A stretch of DNA of 64,000 nt. Source: Pelodera strongyloides. Its lineage: Eukaryota; Nematoda; Chromadorea; Rhabditida; Rhabditidae. This document shows positions 47,801 to 60,800 of the stretch, one piece after another. Every line of letters begins with the position of its first letter. The first letter of the stretch is position 1. The position numbers and the translations under genes were made by a program. Where the stretch lies: the NCBI GenBank assembly GCA_036852015.1, contig JAANDG010000105.1:124001-188000 (forward strand), given 5' to 3'. The notes below the pieces were generated by a model, which was given only the letters and a program-made list of their open reading frames with translations, did no database searches and was not told the origin of the DNA.

Positions 47801-50444
47801 TGGATACAAGCCATTCAACTATTATGCTGTAAGTAAAGGAACATCAGACAATACTTCATTTCTCGCGATGTCTGTCAATTCGAATGTTATATGAGTCGCA
47901 GTAGAAGCAACCGTCCTGGTACTTGCTTGAAGGAAAAATGGCTATAAAAAATTGTGTCAATACAAAAATTGTCACTTCTGATACTATACTGGTTATTTTT
48001 CCCATAGAAAATATTATAAAATTGAATTTAGTGTCATATATTTGTGGCCGGCAATTGGGATCCGAATGTATGTCAGTCGGCTGAATTCACCACTAAAGTG
48101 GAAGGAGTGGACTATTTGGATTGCAAATGCACTCTGTTGGGAATATTGAGGTAGGTACATATTTCAGATCAATCGTAGATTTACCGTCCCATGGAAATCT
48201 TGTCGTTCATTTGTCGGTAGGGTTTATTTGAAGAACTTTATACTCTTCATAACTGAGTGTTTAATTTCAGCGTGTTTTCTGTAAGCGCACCAATGCCTCC
48301 ACCACTTCCAGATCAACTTGAGATCCTATTCACATTTTCACTGGTTTGTTGCGTTTTTTCTTATTTTTTTTCCCATTGCCGACGAATATTATCTGATAAG
48401 TTGGTGTCCCAAAACATGAATTTTCACGCTATAATGAAAAATGAAGCTTTAATTTGATCGCGATTCTTCTTTGTAAGGCCTACTTTAGCATACGCATGCC
48501 AAAGTAACAGAGTCGAAGAAATATTCAATTGTCTAGAAATATATTCGGCCGTTGAGATGCATATTTCGTGTGAATTCAGGTCCCGACACAGACCCTTAGT
48601 GCTAGCGATGTTTCATCGTTCATCACGAAATTAGCTACTGCTTCGGCCATGGATCGGAGTCGTTTCCAAAAAGAAGAATCCCCGGGTCCAGGGGAAATAC
48701 AAGTCACCCTCCGGCCACCGTTCTCATCGCAACAACAGTCAAATTCTTATGTGAGAGCATAAGCGTATATGCATCCGTAGCACTTATACGTATCCAAAAA
48801 TATAGCGCACAAGTTTGTTAACACCCAAAGGCATATCGAGATTCAATCAAGAACGAAAAATCGAGATACTATAACAATGTGTTGTGCTCGTGCACTGTAA
48901 AATTGAATCACAGTATAGGTATAGTTAGAGCAAGGATGATTAATCGACTTTTATCGAAACTCGCATGTTCAATTTAACTCTTTCAGGCAGTTCAAGCGAT
49001 CATCCGCGCGGTGAATATAAGTGATGGAGCACAGCTTCTTGATAAATATACGGTGGTAAATGCTGATTACACGCCGATACAAAGAAGTAAAACCCTTATC
49101 TCTTCAATAGGTTTCCTCTAAAAACGAACCATCAATTAGCTATGAATTCTAACGGTAACTAAAGCACTTTTAGATCTGACAGGCGATAGCTACGCTCGGA
49201 AGATAATTGCGAAAATCGATCGATCATTGCAAACGGAGGTCGGAAACAATACGGTTGCAATGGCAACTCGATGGAAGCAGAGCCTTATCAACATGCTCCG
49301 AATATCGGAGTATCGTGTCAAGAACGAGCAAATATTTCTCGGTGAGTTCTTTCAGCAACTACACAATTTTTAAACTATTATTAATACAAGCTGCTCAACA
49401 TTTAACATATTCAGGCATCGTGTTCAACTTCACAATAACGGTTCCATTCACTGACGAGAAGAACCCGTTGTCGGCAGAGGAAATTGCCGCTATGATACAA
49501 GAAGCATCAGTGTGAGTCAATTTAGAGCAGCAAAGACTTTACCTTTAGATTGATACTTAGGGCCGATGGAGCTACGTAACACCGATAATACTAACCCCAC
49601 CTCAGAGTAAAAATGTTAACATTACAGCTACAAGGAAATCGATCTACAGTCACTTTCCGGCGAGAAACTTCCTCTAACAACAATAACCGATCAAGATATC
49701 GTGCAGTTGAGACCACTCCAGGGTTGGTGTTATTCTCCGTAGTCGACCATAGTAAATCTTATATGCATCTGCTTTTACAACATCCGTTGAACTTTGCAGT
49801 AATCTACTATTGGATTGTCGAAGACGTATATTGTCATTTAATATCTGAAATCCCACTTTAGAGCCGAATACGCTCGTGATTGTCCTCGTGGTCGTGATAA
49901 CTGTCTGCATCGGAATATCAACAATATTCATTGGTGGAGCAGTTGCCTGTAAAATTCGAACTGAACGCCTAGTGCAGGTATTTTTTAACGTGAATGTTTA
50001 ACAATACAAAAGAATAGTCTTGTGCTTTGAACACATACTCCTAACTATTGGAAAGCCTAAGATAGAGTATAACTAAATAATATACAAATTATCTTTAGGC
50101 TGAGCGAGCTCGCACCGTCATGGTGGTTCCAGCTCATAACGTGATTCCTCCTCCGCCAAAATATCCACAAACAGTTGAAAAACCACCCGACGTCAATTTG
50201 AGTAGGTTCTCTTCATTGTTTACGCTGTATTATTAAGTTGAAGCTATAAACGACCCACCCATAACAAATCCCCTAAAACATGGTTATTTTACTGGTTTTA
50301 CCCAAATTCATCAATTCCCAATTTATTTACAGCGAGCGCATATTATATATATATATACTGTTCTGGTTGGTACAGAATTTGTATGAACAAGCTGAACATA
50401 TTACAGATCGCCGGACACAGAGAACGATCACTCATCACCGCTAG
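35866..50444 (+). CDS. REJ-GPS-SEA single-pass membrane protein (polycystin-1-like ectodomain)
   Basis: About 49 exons and 2,100 aa. Signal peptide (WFYLLLFLFYRSIKCADD). Exons before 37367 lead into a Ser/Thr-rich mucin-like exon (37494-38222). Blocks at 38375-39659 are followed by Thr/Pro-rich linkers (39818-40351). Exons 40453-44561 form a REJ/PKD-like region (FMAEPLVMIFDSYELTLPS, IDAGKSFDPNT, GDGWYDEDAPLQYTFGLKT). A GAIN-like part (45043-47828) precedes a GPS-like exon (48032-48150, DCKCTLLGILR). SEA-like exons lie at 48580-49722 (NFTITVPF, LSAEEIAAMIQEA). The single span is in 49862-49977 (TLVIVLVVVITVCIGISTIF), followed by a basic and proline-rich tail (PPPPKYPQ). Most junctions close in phase; uncertain ones are 38939, 40324/40351, 42832/42953, 44517-44902 and the last exon (50407-50444). 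There is no PLAT domain and no 11-span channel part. Roles in adhesion or sensing are inference from the family. Confidence 0.85.
44724..44831. repeat. Exact 54-bp tandem duplication carrying a splice acceptor
   Basis: Two identical 54-bp units (44724-44777 and 44778-44831). Each contains TTAAAATTCAG followed by CGTGGCCTGCTCCACAT, so both an acceptor and the first coding bases of an exon are doubled. It lies in the part of the REJ gene where exon phases are hardest to close. Confidence 0.95.
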
Positions 50445-51884
50445 CGTACTCGCCTACTTCATTGTTTCTACATTGAATATACCCGTGTGGTTTTTTTGGA
50501 AATGTTTATTAGTGAAGGATTTTTTCGTACTTATATCTGCTTTTTCGTACTTATATTTTCGTACTGTATTGGCACGTTAACGCGATGCATTTGGATTCGT
50601 CATATCAAAGCACGGTTAGAAAACAGTAGAAACGGACACTGATACTTTTTTAACCTTTTTGTACTTTTCCTTACATATACTTTTTTTACTAAATACTTCT
50701 TTGTGCGTACCATGATTACTTGACATTTTGTGCACATGACTAGTATGTAAGAAAGCAATTCACATTTTTTGCACTATTACATGACTTGTGGCTGTGTTTT
50801 ACAGAGCATATCATAAACGTACACTTGTAATACAATCTTCTTTATCTTAAAAAAACACAAATGAATTACACAATCGAAGTCTACATGAAACCAAAATAAA
50901 AAATGACACTAGAATCCAAAAAAAACACTTATTTCTTTTTGCTATCGATTACAAAGAGGATGGCTAAAGGTTGATAGGGCTAAAGATGGATTAATACTTC
51001 AATCAAATAATCGGATTAATTTATTAAAGTCTGGGAAATGGAACACGGAGATCATTATTAAATTAAAGAAACAAACTGCAGTGATAGTAACACACATCGA
51101 TCTACAAACCATTCATTGCAAAGAATATTAAATAAAATATATTAGTCCAATTGGCGCCACTTCCAATAATTCTAATGTAACTCATTATAGGAAAAAAAAT
51201 AAAAGTGTAATATTAATAAAATAATAAACGTGTAAGCCACGAAAAAAGAGCAAAAATGGCTAGATAAAAAAAAACAGGAATAGTTAGTTAAATACTGAAA
51301 ACAAACATACCTTCAAGAAACTGGGATTTTTGAAATCCTTTGTAATTAAATCAAACAAAAAACAAAACGAACAAAAAAACACGTAAACGAAGCAAATTAT
51401 TTGAATTATGAGATAAAGAAAAAAGTTGTGGGGGAAAGTCCACTCTATAAGCAATACAAGCAATAGACATATGCGGCACTAACAAAATAGGTCAAGCATC
51501 GCGCATTCGCTCAAGCTAAGTGACTTAAAAGACTGAATAAGCTCAAATCCATTCTTGTTCATTTAGTCACAAAAAGAAGCCCGAATGCACGAGACTAACA
51601 CGTAGACAAAATGGAACATACTATACTATCACGCAAAACAAACTCGTAGGTCCTTTTGTGCGTTTTATAAATATGATGATTGAAAATTTCACATATAAAC
51701 ATAAACATTCTTTGGTGCCTTTATATGCATTCAGTTGATTATAGCTGATGCTGGATAGTTAAATAAAAAACACTCCGACTATGATTGACATAAACATGTA
51801 CTTACAGTCATCGTGGAGGAATTCGAAAAGTTCATTTGAAGATCGTTGACTGATCTCCTTCACCCGAATGTTGTTTGTGACCGA
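50445..51884. other. Convergent intergenic region, AT-rich
   Basis: Between the 3' ends of the REJ gene (plus) and the RGS gene (minus). It is very A-rich in 50850-51420 with AATAAA-like strings on both strands, consistent with two 3' ends. A short (TA)n run lies just before it at about 50343-50357. No exon is seen. Confidence 0.5.
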
Positions 51885-54800
51885 TTACTCCTTCCTTCCG
51901 TTTTTCACCCTTTCTTTTTCTCCGTTCGCTTTCTTATCGTCATCTGGCTTTTCTTGGTCTTCGAAGCCTTCAACAAAATCCAGGAACAGACGATCCTTCA
52001 GGAATCTATAAATTGCACATTTAGTGTTGGCAAATAATAATCATTACTTCACATTTCAGTAGCATTAATGATCCCGGCAATGTTACAACTTAATTATGTT
52101 GTTGTTCAGCCAACAACCGGTTAGTTTATCGAACAATGAGTAACTAATGAAATGCGCAACTAAACGCCTACATTGTTTACATATTTTGTATTCTGCTAGC
52201 CCAATACATAAACACGTCATGTTGTTGCTTGTTGTTTAACTTACATTTACTTGTATTCAAAATGCGTCACAGGTTTCCGTTGCTTACTGTCAGGTGTCTG
52301 TCAGGGACAACGGAACAAGCTTACGGCATTAGGCACTATCACGTTTGAATTAAGGGTGTGGTGACAGTACTATGGAACTGTATACATACATTTCAAAACG
52401 ATAAGGGAGTTTGAAAAAAGGAACAACATTAAATGATCAATGAATTCATGTTCTCAAAATACGCGTAGGATGGTCGTAAAATATTACGACTGTTTTACGA
52501 CTGCATGAACTGAAAATTCTAGCGGAAGTGGGCTTCTGTGTGAGAAGGATGGTGGGTGTTTTCTTACCGTCTATATGAGTCCTTTGCCATCAGTTGTTCG
52601 ATTCGAGACTGCGCAAGACAGAAGGTATCAGTCTTACAACCACTTTCAAGAGCTGCCTTCGTAGCGGCACGAGTATCGGAATCCAGGTTCACCTGAAATT
52701 TGGGAATTCATAAGTAAACATTTTAGAAATTCATTATGAACAGTGATAAATAGACATCGCTTCGCACTTGTTCGGTGTGCGAGTTTATTCCCATCAAAGA
52801 AAAGCTGCACAAACCTCTTTGGGCGATTGTTCCTCGACATACTCCTTGTAGATATCGTAGGCTCTTTTCTGTGTCTCCTTCTTTCCGTCTTTCAACTTTT
52901 TGAATTCTTCACATTCGAGCCAGAAATCGACGTTCTCGTCGCTGAATTCCTTCTTCAGGAATTGTCGGAACAAGGCGCATCCGACTGAAATTACAATAAT
53001 TAAACTCATGATAATCTACTATTCCTTTATCTAATCTCCCGATCCTTCCTCTGCCCTTTCAGGTACCAACTCACATAAAACTTTAAATTTTTAGGGGCCA
53101 TTTGCATCTTGCAAAGTGGCGTTTTTATTGGTTCTATGGCATCAATATCGTGGATTGGAATGGACTCGTAGATATGTAATTAAGATTGCTTGAACGGAAG
53201 CAATTAAGATGTCGTGGTGGCCCCCCACATCACACTCCTAGGGTCCATCCGACAACCCCCAAAAAAGTACGGCAAAAAGATGAATTAATGTGCATGATAA
53301 ACTAAAGGAGGAAACCAATTTGTTAGGCGATTTCATATTCATGAGCAATATATCAATGCAAAAAAAAAAATAGTTTGATCGCGCCCCATTTAATACTTTG
53401 CCAAAGAACACGCAACGAGTATCTGCGGTATTTTGCATGCGTAACTCGCAGCAGGTTTATGAGCAACCTACCAAAGTTCTCATTGTTCTTATTCATCTGG
53501 TCCCTTCATCTACCGGAAATAGTATTAAGGACTGTTTTCATGAAGTAGTAACAATAAAATGGTCCAGTCATCTTAAAAGGTTCACCCTACAAAACCATCA
53601 TTATCAACTTCCGCTTGGGCTGCAGCGGTTGCATAGAACTCAGACAGAATGACCCAAGAAGCAAACCTAGTTTAGTCAACTAGAAAAGTCACCTAAGGGC
53701 CACCAAAGAATTTTAGATGTATTTTCAAAAACGAGTATTTTCTAAGATTTGAAACTATTACAGTCAATTCATTTTTTGCGGTTTCGACCTTTGAAATAAC
53801 TAGTTATCATTGCTGTTGAACTAGAAACTGACACACAATGGTTAATCAGCAGAAATGTCCCAAAATATGTATACCCCGCTGCTATTCAACTACCAATACC
53901 GAGGTCGAGCATCAAAATATTTTGGAATTATGAAAAGCGGAGAGCAAAGCAAAAAAAAGACCCATGTGACGTACATACTGGTCAGGTCCAAATTTGGGGC
54001 CCGTTGACAACTTTGACAACATGAGAGGGCCAATTCTGGAGAGAAAAGACAAAAGGTTCGAGTAGGAAAATTGTTTGGTCCCAATCATTAAACACGCGCT
54101 CTGATCTATGACCAGCTTAAGGGGGCATTCTGGCGATTTATTATTTTCAATAAAGCCTCGAAAAAAAGGCTCGCGTTGATATATAAATTATGTTGTTCTA
54201 ACGCATTTTCTCAGTTGAATTGGCAAAGCTAGTAATCGACTGTGTTTATCTATTGGCATTTTTAAATACTACCCTGATTGTCGGTTTGTCAGAGAACTTT
54301 TTTTCTGCTACGTGTTTTGGTTGACGAATGTCCAAAGCATGTCTACGAGCCATTAGAGTGCCATAACATTGTGTCTCAATGGGGCAAAGAAAGCATAAGA
54401 TGGAGATGCCAAGAAAAAGTGCACACAAATACTGTTCTTGCTTCGACAACATAATTAATTACGAGTGACTTGCATTCGCTAGAAAATACATAGGCTACAA
54501 AGTATAATTCTCCGATAAACAATCACAAAACAGAATTCTACACAGTTTCCAGATAAATGGAAAGCCCATAAAATACAGACCCTATTTCTCCGAAATTCTT
54601 GGAATAGTTATTTTATGGCCAGAAATTTCTGTACTAATGCGAAATGATAATTGATGCATTCTTAGGCTCAAAGTCCAATAAAAGGAGTGTTGTAAATATT
54701 AATTTAGGCAAATTTCAAAACAAGCCTCATAACCTGTACGTGTTTACTGTGACTATGTCAAATGAAAATAAACACGCCACAGTTGATAGGCGCAGATAAG

Positions 54801-57800
54801 CCATGTTTTGAATAGTGGTCATTAACAACAAAAATTGGTTGTGTTAAAAATAACATGAAAACATGCATATAAAACATAAAGAGCATTAGAAGATCAAAAT
54901 AAGATATACAGAAAAGTGTGGTTGCAATGTAACTAAGTGCTGACTGTAAGTTGCGCTGCATGGAAATGAATAGTATAAAGTATTCCAGATCGCTAACAAA
55001 CAAAGACTGTGACTTACATTTGTGGTTGAGAAGTGTCTCAAATGAAGTTTCCCATTGTCGAACTTCATCTCGTGATGGATACAGTGAGCTCGTAGACAAG
55101 GCAGTGTCAACTTTGTTTCTGATGTACGAAATGGTCTTCGAAATTGGTCCGCTGAAAGAAATAATATTAAAAAATTACTGACAACCTTTAATGTTATTTA
55201 TTAATTATACACCCATGTGATTTGAAATAGTCTAATGATTAACTGATGAATACTTGCAAACACGAATAGTATAAAAGGCGGGAACGTCCTGATTTTCAAG
55301 TAATGTAAGTGAGTAATGAACCTTATGTGAAAATGATGGTGGTGATGGTGATTATGATCACCATGATGTTCAGGTATCGCATACGAGAATGGATCGACAA
55401 ATTCATGAGCGCTCGTTTTTCTCTTTGCTGCTGCATTAAGCGAGTCATCCGATTTAACCAATTGCTTTGCATCGACAACAGTTTGTGAACGGTGTTTTCG
55501 CCGGTCGATTAAATCGGCTATCGTCGAGAATGAGTGGTTATGGTGTCGGCTGATCTTTTTGGCCCTTCTCAGTGGAAGAGGCGGGGAAATTCTAGTTTCA
55601 GAAGTGGCCGGCATGTGCATTTTCTCCAAGATGGACGTTACATCCATCACTGGAATTGAGGCCGGTATCGAGCATGACAACGCATATTCGAGGTCCGACT
55701 CCACCATTGTTGCACGGCGCTCAGGAAGAATAAAATCAGGATAATGACCTATTTTGGCAAGTTTCAGAGCCCCTGGCTGGACTATTTGATGAAAAGGCGG
55801 TATGACTGCTGAGGACCGAACTGTCGAATTCCAGAATACAGGTGGCTGTCTTAGTGTGCTTGAACGAATACAGATGGTACACGTAAACGTACAACTGCAG
55901 TGTGGGAGTGCCGGGAAGAGCACCGCCCCTAAACAAGTCAATAGGGATTGACCGATCAGAGGCGTCCTTATCTTACAGAAGAGAAGCAGAGAGAACGTGA
56001 TTACACTTATCAGACAGCGACCACAAAATTACATGACATCACAAAGCCATCGTAGGGGGCAAAAAAAATGGCCATACATGGGAAAACGGGTCATTTCCTA
56101 CTCAAAATAAACTGACAATCAATAACTCTATGCTGATTACAAAGATAACCCGGCCCATAAAGTCCCATTTCGGAGAATTTGATAAAACTCTGTCATCCTT
56201 GCAAAGAGACAACTCTGCAAAGGTCTCGAAAAAAAAGTGATTCCATAAATTGTGTTTACTGCAGTTATACTACAAAGTGCATGGCGATTACAGTGAAGTG
56301 AAGTGGAAAACAGTGATAATTATAAGTACTCGAATACCCAGAAACAACAGTGATGTGAAACACGATTATGTGACTAAAAGTCATTCAAAATCTACCTGTT
56401 GACTTCAATAGACGCGGCCATTCGATCTACTATGTTGATGGCCGTAAAGGCCATAACTGGGACGACTGGGCCAAACCAGGAAAGGAAACCAAAGCCAACC
56501 ACACACACAGAGAGATCTGTCAACTCCTATTACCTTAGTGTGGACCTCAAGGTCTTGTGATCCACGAAAAACACCGGACAACGGCAACTTCAAACTGGAA
56601 TTCTCCTCCAGGAATTGGCATACCGATTGCATATAAATGTGAACCGTTTCCGCAAATGTCAATCATTCCCCGCTATTATATGTAGTAAACGAGTACTGAG
56701 CATCGACAAGTTAAATCAATGTGACAGCATACTAACATTGCGTTTAGTCCCAAAAGTCTTTTCCAAATGCTGAATATGAGGCATGCTGAATATATATCTT
56801 CCTGGGACTGCACTGTTCTTTGTGCTTTTCTTTGTTGCCCTTAATTTCCCCTTTTAATCACATATTTACTGGCGAAGAAAAGTAAAAAAAGTGAATTTTA
56901 TGATAAGTACCAATCAATTTGTTCCTTGCTATCTTACGACTAGTAAATCACATTATTGAAGTTAGGATGAGTTATTTTCCAGAATGGTATTACGCCGCAG
57001 CCAAAAATAATGACCCCCACACAATTGTTGATATGGTAGGTAAATTAGAGTTTCACACCGAAGCCAGGAACGGCTTCTTTAAACTGGGCAAAAAGTGTAT
57101 CATTGCAAAATAAAACAATTTCATAACGCTTATTCGTTTTCCTCAATAATAACTCAAGCTGGGGGCACGAGTTCACTATTCGGGGCTTTTTAGTAATCCA
57201 TGAGGGTATTACTCTGTCTAAGCCCACAAGAATGAGAAAAAACGCAATATTGAAATATACGGAAGTGGGCTCATTTGGCAATAAGACCTGTGTCAGGAAT
57301 CTGTCATACGTAACCAGGTTAACATAAGCAGCGCTAGCTAATTCAAGTACAAGAAACCAAAGACATCTAATACAAGTTTGCTCTTCTCTATTGCAATAAG
57401 TGTTTGCGTTTTTTCTCGATTGACTCACTAATTGCCGCCTTTCACTAATGAGAAAAGTGCGGAAAAAGTTAGAATTTCTTCCTCGTTCCTTCTATAAAGT
57501 GTGCTTAACGGAAGTGGAATTTCTATTCGCAAATGCTCTCGCAACATGAGATGCAATATTGCAGATGAGGTGTCAATAACAAAATAGGACAATGTGACAT
57601 TTTAAATCGTACTCGATTTTGAAAAGTAACGTATGTCATGTGATCGAAAGACCATCGTTTTGCATTCCTAGATGAGAATTATTTTTCACTACCAATCATG
57701 GCAGATACCCTAAATTAACCCCTTATATCGCTGAACGCCCATAAAGGTAGTTCCCCTTACATATCACAAAAACGCCATTGACGCTTTTTCCTAATATTGA

Positions 57801-60800
57801 AGTCCATTCACAAGATAAAAGCAATGCTCCATAAGAGCATTCACGTAGCCTTTTTTCTCATTTATCTGTGAAGAATAATGTGACAGTTAGGGATAACGGC
57901 TACAAAACATACACGAATATTCAAAAAAGGGGGGAACAAGTGAATGAACACGAACAAGTAACTACGGTATCCCTCGCTGCCAGCCCAACAAAGCGCTGTC
58001 TCTATCTCTCAATAGAACTTTGCTTGGAGGCTCGTGTGCGCCATAAGTGGCGCCAAGGTCAAGTTAGATTATTAACACAATCCTAAGAGGAGCGTTATGC
58101 TAATTTACTGCGAGTATTGACCCCTTGTGGCAATCTTGTTATGGACAAGGACTTATGGTACAAAAAAAAGAATCAAAAAATGCAAGGTTAGATAGTGGTT
58201 AAGGTAGTTCTAGCTCTCAGCCAGAAGGTAACATAAAACCTCAAAGTGAAGAACCAAACAAAAAATTGGTATTCTCCTTCTGGAAGGATGTTGGAAATGC
58301 ATTGTTCACTTAAACGAACGCATAATATTATAACATAAAACATACTCTTTAAGTGGAAGTGACTCCATTTCTCGTATTGACGACCATTTCTGAACTTTTC
58401 GATGTGGCGAAGGTAGAGGTACGGAAATCTTTCTTCTAACATCCATCATTGCTGAGAATGGTCTTCCACTTCTACTGACGCCACAGTGGGGACAGTGATC
58501 GAAATTACAGCGCGTAACACGCGTGATGCGCGCAGTCGATTGCGCGCGGCGTTGCTTTTCAGGACAGATCCTTATTTGCAAACGCCAATCACCATTCAAT
58601 TCCAGTATGCAAATTCCAGTAGGTAGAAAAGTAAATAGTGGAAATCACGCTGGGAGTTTGAAGTGAAAATCGCGTAACACTGTCTTGGATCAGCGATTTC
58701 ACGGAAAAAAACGACAGCTGGTACTACTGCGAAAATAGTTGTAAATGATAAGAGGTATCAAACGAAGATTTGGAAGAACGGAGTAGTTTGCATTGAGCCT
58801 TTTCTGCAATAAGGACCGAGGATTCCTATGAATGAGGACACGCCCCCCTAGGGGATGACTGAGAGGAAGAGAGAAGAAAAGAGAAGAAGGTAAGTAGGGA
58901 GAGAGGAACAACATTCATTCATAAAGAGAAAGATATGTAGAGGGAATTAGGCTGGCAATGACCGGAGACCGGAGACGGAGACCGGATGACCGGACCGGAG
59001 ACCGGAGACGATGACCGGAACGGTTGCTTGGACAAAAGGTACGTCAGTAAGCCGTTCGCATACCGTATCCAACTCAACAAAAACTGATAACCCCTTGTAT
59101 ACGCATTCCATAGCTCATTCTATAGCTAACTAGAACTGGTAAATATATCGCCTCCCTCCTTAATTAATGAGTGAAACCGGGTCAAATTTTGCAGGAATAT
59201 GATCGACAAAGTTCCACCAGGAGGGTCTTCCTTATAGAATACTCAATGAGGGAATTTGCTCCTGGTTAAATGAATGACCCCCCCCCCTCTCAGGACCAAG
59301 TGTTCTTTTTTATTAAGCGCTAAGGGAGAAAACATTAAGTTTCTCAAGAGAGCTGACAAAGGAATTTGTTCTCTGCAAGACGAACCCACGACTAATACTT
59401 TTTATGAAAGATGCCAATTTTCTTGATAAACATGGCGTTCGTCTCACCCTTGAAGTACACTTTAATATAAATGCCAAACAATTAAACTACCTTTCTTTTC
59501 TAAGCATGTGCTGGAGAATTCCGGAAATGATAACTCAAAAGAGTGTCCATAACGCCAATTAATTGAAATGTCCTCATGATCAAACAATTTCCGTTCTTAT
59601 ATCCTCTATGTTAGGTGATATCCATTATAATGATGTTGTCTCCATCTGATATCCTGAACTTTCCCATAATTTTTGTTTCCCAGTTCATTCAACATTCAGC
59701 TTTTTTGCTTGCAGACAAATTTGCTCAGGTGTATCTCATTTCACGTAGGTCTCCGTTTCGCTCGAGGTTTCTTGTCCGCACATGGGACCGTTCTACATAA
59801 TATTCACGATAATATGCAAGTCGGATATGTTTCACGTGTACATTTGTGTACATATTGCAGGAACACTCTTTTTCACGCTTTCTTGCATGCTCGTCCGATG
59901 ACGCCATATCGAGAGTAGGGAGTAGAGCTTTGTCTCCTCAAGATAATAGGTGTTGGTTATTCTGGGACGGATATGGGATATTCTCGTCCAACACCCACCT
60001 AATAATAGCGCCCCGTGTCGCCTACACAACGCGCATAACGTCAAGCTTGCTAATGATGCAGTGATACATTATGAACATAGTTAGTCACCCGTGCAAATCG
60101 TGGCTTATTGGCCCATCGCTGGATACTTCCTCAACTCAAAGAAACCAGTTTCTCATCGAAGACTGGTCTCAAAATACATAAGTACAGCCGGTCAGTTGAT
60201 TGCCAGCATGTTAAATACCAGAAGGCTAATCGCACATTTCACACTACATGAGGAGAATCCGCGAACTTAGATCTTGAGTTTCCAAACTTAGATCTTGAGT
60301 GGTTATAATACTCGACATCAAAAATCTCACTCTCTGATTAATGATCGAAATGTGTGAGAGAGAGGATGTGGCGATGGAGGGTGAGAAAGGGATGGAAGGG
60401 ATGGAGGGAAGGGTAGAGACAACAGATGAGCCAAGAGCGGTTGGAAGGCAGCAAAGGTGTTTGTTTCTTCTTGGGAGCAATTTCTCATGTAATGCTGTAG
60501 GAGCGAAACATTATCACATATTACAACACGACATTTGTGTGTGCTGACCGTCCGGCAGCCGATTTTTATGTCAACCTACGGAGATGAATTTATATTGCAT
60601 CCACATGTGAGGAAATCCAATGGAAACTTGAATGATGTGGAAAAACGTGACAACCCCGACGAAGAATTTGTCAACGATAAATTGGAATCTTTGGACCAGT
60701 TTCTAATGGGTAAAGATTACGGGAAATGGTTATTTGTAAGCACATAAGGTAGACCGCTATTGGAATAGAGCGTGAATAGAACGCTATTGGAAATTTTTGA

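Noticed and set aside
59320..59520. Possible reverse-transcriptase remnant (FLKRADKGI)
   Set aside because: A short resemblance to Penelope-like elements, with stop codons soon after and no further motifs. Too weak to annotate.
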